Source: Streptomyces niveus (GTDB lineage Bacteria; Actinomycetota; Actinomycetes; Streptomycetales; Streptomycetaceae). From it: DNA of 64,000 nucleotides. The translations under genes and the position numbers were made by a program. Below the pieces are notes generated by a model. It ran no database searches, was not told where the DNA came from, and was given only the letters and a program-made list of their open reading frames with translations. Below are positions 1-8,521 of this stretch, one piece after another (within the stretch, counting starts at the first letter, position 1; each line of letters starts with the position of its first letter). The DNA lies in the NCBI RefSeq assembly GCF_002009175.1, contig NZ_CP018047.1, positions 5,084,001 to 5,148,000 of the forward strand, in the 5' to 3' direction.

Positions 1-1
1 G

Positions 2-73
2 GACGCGGCGGTGGCGAGGCGGGAGGAACCGGCGCCCCCCGTGGGCGCGATGGGCGGGAAGTCGGCCGACTGA
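2..73 (+). CDS. C-terminal tail of an unidentified gene (partial)
   Basis: An open frame enters from the left edge and ends at TGA 71-73, giving the tail DAAVARREEPAPPVGAMGGK plus SAD. Nearly every third codon position is G or C, as expected for coding DNA here, and a perfect terminator hairpin follows 25 bases later. The tail is too short and low in complexity to assign a family. Confidence 0.4.
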   Translation, partial: DAAVARREEPAPPVGAMGGKSAD

Positions 74-97
74 CGACCGCGGCAGGCGAGTTCGGAA

Positions 98-127
98 TGC
101 GGGAGGACCCCAACAGGTCCTCCCGCA
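98..127 (+). terminator. Intrinsic terminator hairpin
   Basis: Two perfect 12-base arms (98-109 and 116-127) enclose the loop CCAACA. It separates the gene entering from the left edge from the HAD operon. As is common in Streptomyces, there is no long T-run. Confidence 0.75.
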
Positions 128-341
128 CTTGCTTTGGCGAGGCGCACTCGTCCTGGCGGGGCGGGGCGGAGCGGCTTTGGCGCGCCGCAAGTCCCCGTCG
201 TTAGCGTCCGGAGCACCACGTCAGGCGGACGCCGGAGCAACCCCGGAGCACCCCTGGCAAGTGGGGTTCGATGACAACACTCAACCGTTCGGGCCACGGT
301 CGCGGTCGGTACGCCGCGTCGTGTGGGGAGAAGGGAACGAC

Positions 342-1019
342 ATGGCCTTCGACACGATCGTCGTCGACTACGGGGGCGTGCTGACGAACCCGCTCGTGGA
401 GACCTTCGCCGCTTTCGCCGAACTGGCCGGGATCGACGCGGGCGACCTCGCCCAGGCGCTCCTGGCGTCGACGGAACGCCACGGGGAGATGCCGATGGCG
501 GCACTGGAGACCGGCGTGATCACGGAGCGCCAAATGGTGGACCGGATCCTGGCCGAACTCCCCGAGGACGCGGGCCGCGTCCTGGCGGACGGGCGCAGCT
601 TCGGTGAGCTGTGGTTCCGCGGCCGGCGCCCCAACGAGCCGTTCATTGAGTTCCTGCGCGGCCTGCGCGGCGACGGGTACCGGCTCGCCCTGCTCACCAA
701 CAACGTCCGCGAGTGGGAACCGCTGTGGCGCGCCCAGCTCCCCGTCGACGAACTCTTCGACGTCGTCGTGGACTCGCACCGGGAAGGCGTACGCAAGCCC
801 GACCCGGCCATCTACCGGATCCTGCTCGAACGGCTCGGCACCGCCCCGCAGCGCTGCCTGTTCGTCGACGACACCGAGGAGAACTGCGTGGCCGCGGCCG
901 AACTCGGCATCCGTTCCGTGCGGTTCGCCGACACCGACGGCGCCGTCCGTGAGATCTCGGCGCTGCTCGACCGCCCCCTGGCCATGGCCGCCGATGCCGC
1001 GAGAGGTGGGCTGAGATGA
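342..1019 (+). CDS. HAD-superfamily hydrolase (phosphatase-like)
   Basis: This 225-residue protein starts MAFDTIVVDYGGVL, where the VDYGG segment stands in for the HAD motif I. A Thr-rich LLTNN segment fits motif II, KPDP fits the Lys motif III, and LFVDDTEENC fits the acidic motif IV, so it should act on a phosphorylated small molecule. The open frame runs further upstream, but ATG 342 is preceded by a purine-rich GGGGAGAAGGGAACGAC and begins the conserved fold. Motif I reads DYGG rather than DxDGT: the first Asp nucleophile is kept but the general-acid Asp is replaced by Gly, as in some epoxide-hydrolase-type HADs. Its stop overlaps the ATG of the monooxygenase (ATGA), so the two are translationally coupled. 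Next to an AfsA homologue, a role in removing phosphate from a butyrolactone or butenolide precursor is attractive but only inferred. Confidence 0.8.
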   Translation: MAFDTIVVDYGGVLTNPLVETFAAFAELAGIDAGDLAQALLASTERHGEMPMAALETGVITERQMVDRILAELPEDAGRVLADGRSFGELWFRGRRPNEPFIEFLRGLRGDGYRLALLTNNVREWEPLWRAQLPVDELFDVVVDSHREGVRKPDPAIYRILLERLGTAPQRCLFVDDTEENCVAAAELGIRSVRFADTDGAVREISALLDRPLAMAADAARGGLR

Positions 1020-2659
1020 CCGTTCCGGTTCTCGTCGTCGGCGCCGGGCCCACCGGGCTCACCGCCGCCGCCGCGCTGCGGGACCTCGGCGTGCCCTGCC
1101 GCGTCGTCGACCGGCGCCCGGGTCCCGGCATCGCCCCCAAGGGGCTGGTGCTGTGGAGCGGCGCCCTGGAGTGCCTGCAACGCGTCGGCGTCGCCGAGAA
1201 GATCGCTGGGACGGCGCTGCCGCTGACCGGGGCGTCGTACTGGTCGAACGGCCGGCGCCTCGCCGGGGCGCGCTTCGGCGGGCTGACGGGCACCGCCTTC
1301 CCCGGCCCCCTCTGCGTACCGCAGCCGGTGACCGAGCGGGCGCTGCACGCCCGCCTGACAGAACTGGGCGGCACCGTCGAGTGGGAGACCGAGGTCACGG
1401 CGGTCACCGTGAACCGTGGCGGCCCCGCCGAGTCGGCGACGGTCACGCTGCGCTCGGCCCGTGGCGAGGAGACCCTCACGGTGCCCTGGCTGATCGCCGC
1501 CGACGGAGCCCGCAGCCTGGTGCGCGACAGCGTCGGCATCCCCTTCGAGGGCCACACCTTCGACCGTATGTTCCTCATCGGGGACGGCCGGCTGGAGGGC
1601 GTGCCCGCCGAGGCCGAGGTGCAGCACCACGTCGCACCGGACGGCGTACTGGTCATCGTCCCCCAGCCCGACGGCCACCGTGTCTTCTTCGACATGGAGC
1701 CGGACGGGCAGACCGAACCGCCCTCCGAGGAGTTGCTGCAGCGGCTCCTCGACGAACGCGGCCCGGGCGGGCTGCGCCTGCACGGCACCTGGTGGACCAG
1801 CCGCTTCCTTGTGCACGCCAAGGTCGCCCCCCGGTTCCGGGAGGGCCCGGTGCTGCTGGCGGGCGACGCGGTGCACGCCCACACCACCGCCGGCGGCCAG
1901 GGACTCAACACGGGTGTCCAGGACGGCTACGACGTGGGCTGGAAACTCGCCGGCGTCGTACGCGGCGCTGATCCGGCGCTGCTCGACAGCTTCGAGGCGG
2001 AACGCCGCCCGGCGTCCGTCAGGGCGGTCGCGAACGGTGATCAGCAGACCCGGATGTGGCTGCTGCGCAGTCCGGCGGCGCGGCTCCTGCGGAACACGGT
2101 GCTGCGGCTGCTGTCCGCCACCGGCCTGCTGGAGAAGAAGGTGATTCCCCTGCTCGCCCAGCTCGACCTGGACCACTCCGGGAGCCCGGCGGTGGCCGAT
2201 CTCGACGGTGCCCCGTCCGTACCGCGCGCACTGCGGCTCGGCCGACGCGCCCCCGACCTGGCGCTCGCCCCGGTGCACGGCACCGAGGCGGAGTCGCTCC
2301 ACGCCCACCTGTCGGCCGGCCGGCACACCGTGCTGGTGCACGGAGACCCGGCCGCCGGGGAGCTCGCCGCGCGAGCCGCGGCGATCGTGGGGGAGCGGGG
2401 TACCGAGGACATCGTGCGGGTGCTGTGGATCCAGCCCGCCGGCACGGCTCCCGCCGATCTCCCGCAGGACGGCGCCGGGTTCGCCGTGGCGCGGGAGACG
2501 GGCGACACGCCGGGCGGAGCCGGTACCCCGTGGTGCGTGTATCTGCGGCCCGACGGGGTCGTCGCGGCCCGCTCGGGCCCGGCCGGCCTCGACGCGCTCC
2601 TCTCCCGGCTCCCGTCCCGGCCGCCTCGCGTCACCCCGGTACCGACCGCAGGGCCTTGA
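1016..2659 (+). CDS. FAD-dependent aromatic-type monooxygenase
   Basis: A 547-residue flavoprotein of the p-hydroxybenzoate hydroxylase class. The N-terminal Rossmann motif VVGAGPTGL binds FAD, GADGARS near residue 163 is the DG motif, and LLAGDAVHAHTTAGGQGLN near residue 280 is the GD motif contacting the FAD ribityl chain. The length and the C-terminal region after about residue 400 fit the thioredoxin-like tail of polyketide-tailoring hydroxylases. It would use NAD(P)H and O2 to hydroxylate an aromatic or related substrate. It overlaps the HAD gene by four bases and precedes the AfsA gene by 53 bases, so all three are probably co-transcribed. The substrate cannot be read from sequence. Confidence 0.85.
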   Translation: MTVPVLVVGAGPTGLTAAAALRDLGVPCRVVDRRPGPGIAPKGLVLWSGALECLQRVGVAEKIAGTALPLTGASYWSNGRRLAGARFGGLTGTAFPGPLCVPQPVTERALHARLTELGGTVEWETEVTAVTVNRGGPAESATVTLRSARGEETLTVPWLIAADGARSLVRDSVGIPFEGHTFDRMFLIGDGRLEGVPAEAEVQHHVAPDGVLVIVPQPDGHRVFFDMEPDGQTEPPSEELLQRLLDERGPGGLRLHGTWWTSRFLVHAKVAPRFREGPVLLAGDAVHAHTTAGGQGLNTGVQDGYDVGWKLAGVVRGADPALLDSFEAERRPASVRAVANGDQQTRMWLLRSPAARLLRNTVLRLLSATGLLEKKVIPLLAQLDLDHSGSPAVADLDGAPSVPRALRLGRRAPDLALAPVHGTEAESLHAHLSAGRHTVLVHGDPAAGELAARAAAIVGERGTEDIVRVLWIQPAGTAPADLPQDGAGFAVARETGDTPGGAGTPWCVYLRPDGVVAARSGPAGLDALLSRLPSRPPRVTPVPTAGP

Positions 2660-2712
2660 CGAGGTTCAGCACACCGCTCGTGCTATCCCCCTTGGAAGGA
2701 TCGACCCCGCCC

Positions 2713-3780
2713 ATGACCATCCCCATGTCCGCGTCCCCGTCCCTTTCCTCGCATGCGCCCACGCCGGTCCCCATGGCCGTACCCGTCTCCACCCCCGCGT
2801 CCGGGACGGCCCCCGTGCCACCCGGGAACGACCATGTGGAGCTGAGTTACGACGCGACCGTTCCACGCGCCCTGGTCCACAGAGCCTCGATAGCCGAGGT
2901 GTTCGTCACCGACTCGACCGAGACGGGCGAGGACACCTTCGTCGTCGCCGCACAGCTCCCGCGCGCCCACATGATCGGGGAGAGCTTCCCGCTGTACGAC
3001 TTCAGCCTGATGGTCGAAGTGGTGCGTCAGGCCGGGGTCCTGATCGCCCACCGCCATCTGGAAGTGCAGCTGGGCTCCGCGTTCATCTTCCGGAACCTGA
3101 CCCTGCGTACCACCGCCTTCGAATCGCTGCGCATCGGCTCGCGACCCGCCAACGCGCGGATCAAGGTGAGCGTGCGGACCCGGCGCAACAGGGCCGGCCG
3201 CCTGCAGGGGTTCAGCTTCACCGGGGAGATCGAGGTCGACGGACGGCCCGCGATGCTGGGAGAGGGCGGGCTGCTGATCCTGTCCAAGGCCGCCTACCAG
3301 GCCATGCGCAGCAGACGGCTGTCGCCCGGCCACCCCGGCCTCCTGCTGCCGCGGTTCACGGCGGCCGAGCCCTCCCACGTGGGACGGCGGGACTCCCGGA
3401 ACGTGTTCGTCACCGAGCCCGTCGCCGACGCGGGACGGTTCGGCTGCCAGTTGGTGGTGGACACCAGCCACCCGCACATCTTCGACCATCCGCTGGACCA
3501 TGTGCCGGGCCATCTGCAGATGGAGGCAGCGCGTCAACTGGCCGTCGCCGCCGTCGCCCGGCTGCACGCCCTGGACCCCTACAGCCTGTCGGTCGCCTCC
3601 ATCACCTCCGACTTCGCCGACTACGTGGAGCTCGACCGCGTCACCAGGTTGCGGGCGACCGTCGACGGATTCCACTGGGACGAGGATCTGTGCACCTTCA
3701 TCACTCCCGTTGTGGTGGAGGCCGTGCAGGAGGACACCGTCGCGACGGCCATGCGGCTCGACGTGGCGCAGTGGGTCTGA
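2713..3780 (+). CDS. AfsA-family gamma-butyrolactone synthase
   Basis: A 355-residue protein with two hot-dog type AfsA repeats, roughly residues 50-180 and 225-345. Each begins with a similar segment: PRALVHRASIAEVFVTD in the first and GRRDSRNVFVTEP in the second. AfsA-type enzymes join dihydroxyacetone phosphate to a beta-ketoacyl chain in the first committed step of gamma-butyrolactone hormone synthesis. ATG 2713 has GGAAGGA 12 bases upstream. The first 40 residues are a Ser/Pro/Thr-rich leader that is unlike the conserved core, so a later start is possible. Last gene of the HAD-monooxygenase-AfsA operon. No TetR-type butyrolactone receptor lies within this window on the right; one could lie left of base 1. 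Confidence 0.85.
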   Translation: MTIPMSASPSLSSHAPTPVPMAVPVSTPASGTAPVPPGNDHVELSYDATVPRALVHRASIAEVFVTDSTETGEDTFVVAAQLPRAHMIGESFPLYDFSLMVEVVRQAGVLIAHRHLEVQLGSAFIFRNLTLRTTAFESLRIGSRPANARIKVSVRTRRNRAGRLQGFSFTGEIEVDGRPAMLGEGGLLILSKAAYQAMRSRRLSPGHPGLLLPRFTAAEPSHVGRRDSRNVFVTEPVADAGRFGCQLVVDTSHPHIFDHPLDHVPGHLQMEAARQLAVAAVARLHALDPYSLSVASITSDFADYVELDRVTRLRATVDGFHWDEDLCTFITPVVVEAVQEDTVATAMRLDVAQWV

Positions 3781-3825
3781 ATCACCCGGACGCCGGAGAC
3801 CCGGCTGAGTGTCCGGGGCTGTTCC

Positions 3826-3843
3826 GGCCCGCGGTCGCGGGCC
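3826..3843. terminator. Hairpin between convergent genes
   Basis: The perfect dyad GGCCCGCG-GT-CGCGGGCC lies between the convergent stops of the AfsA gene and the glycosyltransferase and may terminate both. The stem is short and lacks a T-run. Confidence 0.4.
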
Positions 3844-3856
3844 ACGCGTGGAGCGC

Positions 3857-6100
3857 TCAGCGCCTCGCCTCCGACATGCTCCGTCCGCCGCGCTGACCCG
3901 GCAGCGGCAGCGGAGACGGCGCCGGGGTGCGCGCATCCAGGGGGACCGGGGCCGGGAGGCCCGTCGTCTCGCCCAGGAAGACGCGGCGGACCACCCGCTC
4001 GGCCGCCAGGCCGTCGTCGTACGGGCAGAAACGCGCCCGGAAGGCCGCGCGCAGCTGCGCCGAGCGGGAGCCGCGCCAGTGGTCCGTGGTGAAGATGTCG
4101 ATCAGGTCGTCCTCGTCGCGCGCCACCGCGCCCGGCGGGAACGCCCGTACGTCGAAGTAGGTGCCGCGGGCCGCCTCGTACGCCTCCCAGTCGTCGATGT
4201 GGATGACGACGGGCCGGTCCAGATTCACGTAGTCGAACATCAGCGACGAGTAGTCCGTGATGAGCGCGTCGGCGGCCAGGCACAGCGACTCCACCCGGTG
4301 GTGGCCCGAGACGTCGATGATGCGCGGGTGCGGGGTGTGCGGCAGCGGGGCCTCGTACGTGTGGTGGGCGCGCGTCAGCACCACGAACCGCGGGCCCAGC
4401 GCCTGGGCGAGGCGTTCCAGGTCCAGCGGGACGTACGGGGTGCGCCGGTAGTCGCGCTGCGTGGGCGCGTACAGCACCGCCGTGAAGCCGTCCGGGATGC
4501 CCAGGGACTCCCGCAGCCGGTCGACGTCGGCCGAAGTGGCCCGCTGGAACACGTCGTTGCGCGGATAGCCGTACTCCAGCGCCGTATGGCCCGCCGGATA
4601 GGCCTTCTCCCAGACGAGGGTGGAGTGGCGGTTCGCGGAGAGGGAGTAGTCCCACTGGTCGGCGCCCGCGAGGAGGCGGTCGAACTCGGTGCGGCGGGCG
4701 GCGGCCGGGTGGTCCTGGAGGTCGAGGCCCATCGATTTGAGCGGGGTGCCGTGATGCGTCTGGAGAAGGATCTGCCGGGGGCGCTTGACCAGGCGGCCGT
4801 CGAAGTTGACGTTGTTGACGAGGTACTTGTCGCGGGCGAGCGCCGTCCAGTAACCGAAGCTGCCGGGGCGCAGCCTGCGGGTGCCGGTGGGCACGGTGTG
4901 GTGGTATTCGGGACGGCTGATCCACGACGTGGCGATGTGCGGGGCGAGTTCGCGCACCTTCTCCTCGATGGCCGCCGGGTTGCAGGCGTAACCCCGGCCG
5001 TCGTACGCGGCGAAGACCGCCCTGTTCTCCCGTACGGGCAGGCACCGTTGGATCCGGTAGTGCAGGTGCAGCGCCCCGGCGCGCACGGCCCGGCCCAGGG
5101 CCGTGGCGGCCTGCCGGGCGCCCATCTGCACGCGCTGCGCCGTCCACAGGGCGCGGTACGTGCGGTGGGCGCCGAACCGCAGCAGCGTGTGGCGCAGCCG
5201 GGCCCGTAGCAGCGGCGCGGAGCCGGGGGTGCGGTGGCGGCGGTGGTGGGCGCGGGCCCGGCGGAAGAACTCGGGGCGGCTGCGGCGCGGCAGCCGCCCC
5301 CGTACGGCGACGAGTTTCGAGAAGTGGTCGAGCATCCGCCGGAACAGCACGGGACGCCAGTCGTCCAGGGCGGGCCGTGAGTCGATGAACGCGAACACCC
5401 GGTCGTACTGGTCGAAGATGTCGAAGTGCTTGCGGCTGGTGGTGGAGAGGATGTTGCCCTGGCGCCGCTGCCGGTAGTGCACGCAGACGCGGTCGAGCGT
5501 CGCGATCGACTCGGCGGCCATCAGCGCGGGGAAGGTCCAGGGCGTGTCCTCGTAATAGCCCGGCGGGAAGGCGAAGCCCTGCCGGTCGATGTACTCGCGG
5601 CGGTAGGCCTTGTTCCAGACGACCATCAGCACCCTCAACAGGCCCGGTCTGTCGACGAGTCGGAAGGGCGCGGGTCCGCTCTCGTCGAGCAGGTCGGAGA
5701 GGATGTTGCGGACCACCTCGCCCGACCAGTACGTACGGGCGTAGTCGTAGACGAGGACGTCGGGGCTGTCCGTCTCCTTGAGCCGGTCGGCGATCGTCTG
5801 GAGCGCGCCGGGGGTGAGGGTGTCGTCGCCGTCGAGGAAGATCAGGTAGTCGCCGGTGGCTCGGGCGATGCCGGCGTTACGGGCGGGCCCGAGGCCCTCG
5901 TTCTCCGGGAGGTGCACGGCGACGACACGCGGGTCGGCGGCGGCGACTTCGTCGATGATCGTCCCGCAGGCGTCGGGTGATCCGTCGTCCACGGCGACGA
6001 GTTCGAAGTCCTCATAGGTCTGGCCGAGCACCGACTGCAGACACTCCTGCAAGTACGCCTGGACCTTGTACGCGGGGACGATGATGCTGAACCGGGCCAT
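3857..6100 (-). CDS. GT2 glycosyltransferase / CDP-glycerol glycerophosphotransferase fusion
   Basis: A 747-residue fusion. Residues 1-220 are a family 2 glycosyltransferase (FSIIVPAYKVQ, then VDDGSPD and FLDGDD for nucleotide-sugar and metal binding). After an Arg-rich linker, residues ~350-720 form a TagB/TagF-like domain with LLQTHHGTPLKS and the signature ALITDYSSLMFDY near residue 615. Enzymes of this kind build or decorate wall teichoic-acid-like glycerol phosphate polymers at the inner face of the membrane. Only a weak ribosome site precedes ATG 6100. It is a single-gene unit: the sugar ABC operon upstream on the same strand is closed by a terminator at 6158-6201, and the AfsA operon converges on its 3' end. 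Confidence 0.85.
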   Translation of the reverse strand: MARFSIIVPAYKVQAYLQECLQSVLGQTYEDFELVAVDDGSPDACGTIIDEVAAADPRVVAVHLPENEGLGPARNAGIARATGDYLIFLDGDDTLTPGALQTIADRLKETDSPDVLVYDYARTYWSGEVVRNILSDLLDESGPAPFRLVDRPGLLRVLMVVWNKAYRREYIDRQGFAFPPGYYEDTPWTFPALMAAESIATLDRVCVHYRQRRQGNILSTTSRKHFDIFDQYDRVFAFIDSRPALDDWRPVLFRRMLDHFSKLVAVRGRLPRRSRPEFFRRARAHHRRHRTPGSAPLLRARLRHTLLRFGAHRTYRALWTAQRVQMGARQAATALGRAVRAGALHLHYRIQRCLPVRENRAVFAAYDGRGYACNPAAIEEKVRELAPHIATSWISRPEYHHTVPTGTRRLRPGSFGYWTALARDKYLVNNVNFDGRLVKRPRQILLQTHHGTPLKSMGLDLQDHPAAARRTEFDRLLAGADQWDYSLSANRHSTLVWEKAYPAGHTALEYGYPRNDVFQRATSADVDRLRESLGIPDGFTAVLYAPTQRDYRRTPYVPLDLERLAQALGPRFVVLTRAHHTYEAPLPHTPHPRIIDVSGHHRVESLCLAADALITDYSSLMFDYVNLDRPVVIHIDDWEAYEAARGTYFDVRAFPPGAVARDEDDLIDIFTTDHWRGSRSAQLRAAFRARFCPYDDGLAAERVVRRVFLGETTGLPAPVPLDARTPAPSPLPLPGQRGGRSMSEARR

Positions 6101-6157
6101 GGCTCGGGAACGGCCGATGGAGTGACCTGGTTACGCCAGACGTGGCATACGGGGGAC

Positions 6158-6201
6158 AAAAAAGCCGGGCGGACCGGTAGTTGAACCGGCCCGCCCCTTT
6201 T
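6158..6201. terminator. Terminator of the sugar ABC operon
   Basis: Arms 6167-6177 and 6186-6196 pair with one A/C mismatch around an 8-base loop. A run of six A at 6158-6163 becomes a T-run for leftward transcription, so it should stop the sugar ABC transporter mRNA; the TTTT on the other side could make it bidirectional. Confidence 0.75.
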
Positions 6202-6238
6202 GGCGTACTTCTCCCTCGAACGGGTGCCCGAGGTGGCC

Positions 6239-7156
6239 CTACTTGACCGCCCCCGCCATGACGCCGGTGACGAACTGCCGCTGGAACAGGAAGAAGACGG
6301 CCAACGGGATGATCATCGACAGGAAGGCGCCGGGCGCCAGCACGTCGATGTTGTTGCCGAACTGCCGTACCTGCTGCTGGAGGGCGACCGTGATCGGCGG
6401 GGACTCGGAGTCCGCGAAGATCAGGGCCACCAGCATGTCGTTCCAGACCCAGAGGAACTGGAAGATGCCGAGCGAGGCGATCGCCGGACCGCCGAGCGGC
6501 ATCACGACACGGGCGAAGAGCCGGATCTCGCCCGCACCGTCGAGGCGGGCCGCCTCCAGGAGTTCGCGCGGGATCTGCGCGAAGAAGTTCCGCAGCAGGA
6601 AGATCGCGAAGGGGAGTCCGAAGGCGACGTGGAACATCACCACGCCGAAGGTCGTCTCGAAGATCCCGATCTCGCCGAAGAGTTCGGAGACGGGGATGAG
6701 CGCGACCTGCACCGGGACCACCAGCAGACCCACGACCAGCATGAACCACCAGTCGCGGCCCGGGAAGTCCATCCACGCGAAGGCGTATCCCGCGAGCGCG
6801 CCGATCACCACGACCAGCACGGTCGACGGGACCGTGATCATCACCGTGGACCAGAGGGAGTTGGTGATGATGTCGTTGGACAGCAGCTCCGAGTAGTTCT
6901 CGGTGGTGAGCTGCGCCGGCTTGGTGAAGACCTCCCACCAGCCGCTCGCCGCGATGTCCGACGAGCCGCGCAGCGAGGAGATCAGCAGACCGATCGTCGG
7001 CATCATCCAGAACAGGGCGACCAGGATCAGGAAGACCTGGACGAACCCGCTGCCGGCCTTCTCGGCGATCCGGGCCGACAGGGACGGCTTCGGCTTGGCC
7101 GTCGCGCCGGCGGGCAGCGGCCGCTCCGCCTTGACCGCTGTGTCAGTCGTAGTCAT
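6239..7156 (-). CDS. Sugar ABC transporter permease, MalG type
   Basis: A 305-residue inner-membrane permease with about six hydrophobic helices. The EAA loop ELLEAARLDGAGEIRLF docks the ATPase. It pairs with the MalF-type partner whose TGA overlaps its ATG (7153-7156), and GAGGAG precedes the start. The open frame continues upstream of 7156 inside the partner gene, but the ATG fits the family N-terminus. No ATPase gene is in the operon; Streptomyces often uses a shared MsiK-type ATPase elsewhere, so dependence on such a protein is likely but inferred. The sugar is not identifiable. Confidence 0.9.
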   Translation of the reverse strand: MTTTDTAVKAERPLPAGATAKPKPSLSARIAEKAGSGFVQVFLILVALFWMMPTIGLLISSLRGSSDIAASGWWEVFTKPAQLTTENYSELLSNDIITNSLWSTVMITVPSTVLVVVIGALAGYAFAWMDFPGRDWWFMLVVGLLVVPVQVALIPVSELFGEIGIFETTFGVVMFHVAFGLPFAIFLLRNFFAQIPRELLEAARLDGAGEIRLFARVVMPLGGPAIASLGIFQFLWVWNDMLVALIFADSESPPITVALQQQVRQFGNNIDVLAPGAFLSMIIPLAVFFLFQRQFVTGVMAGAVK

Positions 7157-8517
7157 CGGCGGCTCTCCTCTCGTATCCGGCGAATGTTGAAGAGCATCAC
7201 CGGGATCACGAGCAGCAGGAGGAACACGGCGATCGCGCTGCCCACGCCGACGTTGGCGTCCGTGCCGAACGACGAGCGGTAGAGCTGGAGCGCCAGCACG
7301 TTCGCGTCGTCCTGCGATGAGCCTGGCGCGATGATCAGTACCAGGTCGAAGATCTTCAGCACATTGATCATCAGGGTGACCATCACGACGGCCAGGACCG
7401 GTGCGAGCAGCGGCACGGTGATCCGGCGGAAGACCTGCCACTCGTTCGCCCCGTCGACCCGCGCGGCCTCCAGGAGTTCACGCGGCATGCTCGCCAGACC
7501 GGCACCGATCAGCACCATCGCGAAGCCCGCCCACATCCACAGATAGCTGCCGATGATCGCGGGGGTGACGAGGTTCGGGCCGAGCCAGTCCACGCCGTTG
7601 TACGGCTCCCTGAAGTTGCTCTCGGGGAGCTGGAGTACGGCACCGTCCGCCGACGCCGGCAGGGTGAACGTACCGTCGGAGGCGGCGCTGGCGGACGCGA
7701 CGACCTTGCCGTCCTTGACCGCCTCGATCTTGAGGCCGGGCAGGCCGAGTTCCTTCGCGTCGACGACGTTGGGCTTGCCGCCGCCGCCCTTGGTGAAGTC
7801 CAGCCAGGCCGTACCGGTGATCTCGCCGCCGCCGCTCCCGGCCGCCTTGGCCGGCTCGGCGTCCGACGGCATCTTGCCCGCGGGCACGCCGACCAGCGGG
7901 ATCAGCACCGGAGTGCCGGCCGCGACCGGTGTCTTGGTGACGAACGAGCCCTTGGCCTCGCCCGCCTTCAGCGGATGCACCGGCAGCGGGCGCGCCTTCG
8001 GATAACCGGCCGACTCGGAGAAGGTGTCGTGCACGCCCACGGCGACGGCGTTGGCGATGCCTCGCTCCGGAGCCTGCTCGTACACCAGCCGGAAGATGAT
8101 GCCCGACGCGAGCATGGAGATCGCCATCGGCATGAAGACGATCAGCTTGAACGCCGTTCCCCAGCGCACCCGTTCGGTGAGTACGGCGAAGATCAGACCG
8201 AGGGCGGTGGCGACCGTCGGGGCCACGATCACCCAGATCAAGTTGTTCTTGATCGCGGTCCGGATGGTGTCCTCGGTGAATATCTCCACATAGTTGTCGA
8301 ACCCGGCGAAAGCGTCGCCGGACTGGTCGAAGAACGACCTGTAGACGGAGAACCCGATCGGGTAGACCACGAGCGCGCCCAGCAGCACCAGCGCGGGCAG
8401 CAGGAACGCCACCGCGAAGCCTTTACGTGTGCCTGTCACGCTCTTGCGCTTCCCCTTGGCAGGGGGCGGGGGCGCCGGCACCGAAGTGCCGGTGCCCCCT
8501 GTTGTCGCCGACTTCAC
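7153..8517 (-). CDS. Sugar ABC transporter permease, MalF type, with extracellular insert
   Basis: A 454-residue permease whose C-terminal half carries the EAA loop ELLEAARVDGANEWQVF. Between early and late membrane helices sits an insert of about 150 residues (~160-310), rich in Gly, Ala and Lys. It contains GSGGGEITGTAWLDF and a segment ending ASASAASDGTFTLP, resembling a small beta-rich carboxypeptidase-regulatory or Ig-like fold. In MalF of E. coli the equivalent periplasmic P2 loop contacts the binding protein; the same role is inferred here. Middle gene of a binding protein-MalF-MalG operon, with a 4-base stop/start overlap downstream and only 4 bases to the binding-protein gene upstream. 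Confidence 0.9.
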   Translation of the reverse strand: MKSATTGGTGTSVPAPPPPAKGKRKSVTGTRKGFAVAFLLPALVLLGALVVYPIGFSVYRSFFDQSGDAFAGFDNYVEIFTEDTIRTAIKNNLIWVIVAPTVATALGLIFAVLTERVRWGTAFKLIVFMPMAISMLASGIIFRLVYEQAPERGIANAVAVGVHDTFSESAGYPKARPLPVHPLKAGEAKGSFVTKTPVAAGTPVLIPLVGVPAGKMPSDAEPAKAAGSGGGEITGTAWLDFTKGGGGKPNVVDAKELGLPGLKIEAVKDGKVVASASAASDGTFTLPASADGAVLQLPESNFREPYNGVDWLGPNLVTPAIIGSYLWMWAGFAMVLIGAGLASMPRELLEAARVDGANEWQVFRRITVPLLAPVLAVVMVTLMINVLKIFDLVLIIAPGSSQDDANVLALQLYRSSFGTDANVGVGSAIAVFLLLLVIPVMLFNIRRIREESRR

Positions 8518-8521
8518 CGCG

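Noticed and set aside
129..341. N-terminal extension of the HAD protein from ATG 129
   Set aside because: It starts two bases after a terminator hairpin, has no conserved sequence and no ribosome site; ATG 342 fits the fold.
129..341. Butyrolactone-receptor binding site before the HAD operon
   Set aside because: I looked for an ACCGG-centred dyad of the receptor type and found no convincing match.
812..2341. Long minus-strand frame opposite the monooxygenase
   Set aside because: Third-position composition and protein motifs support the plus strand; the frame is a typical high-GC shadow.
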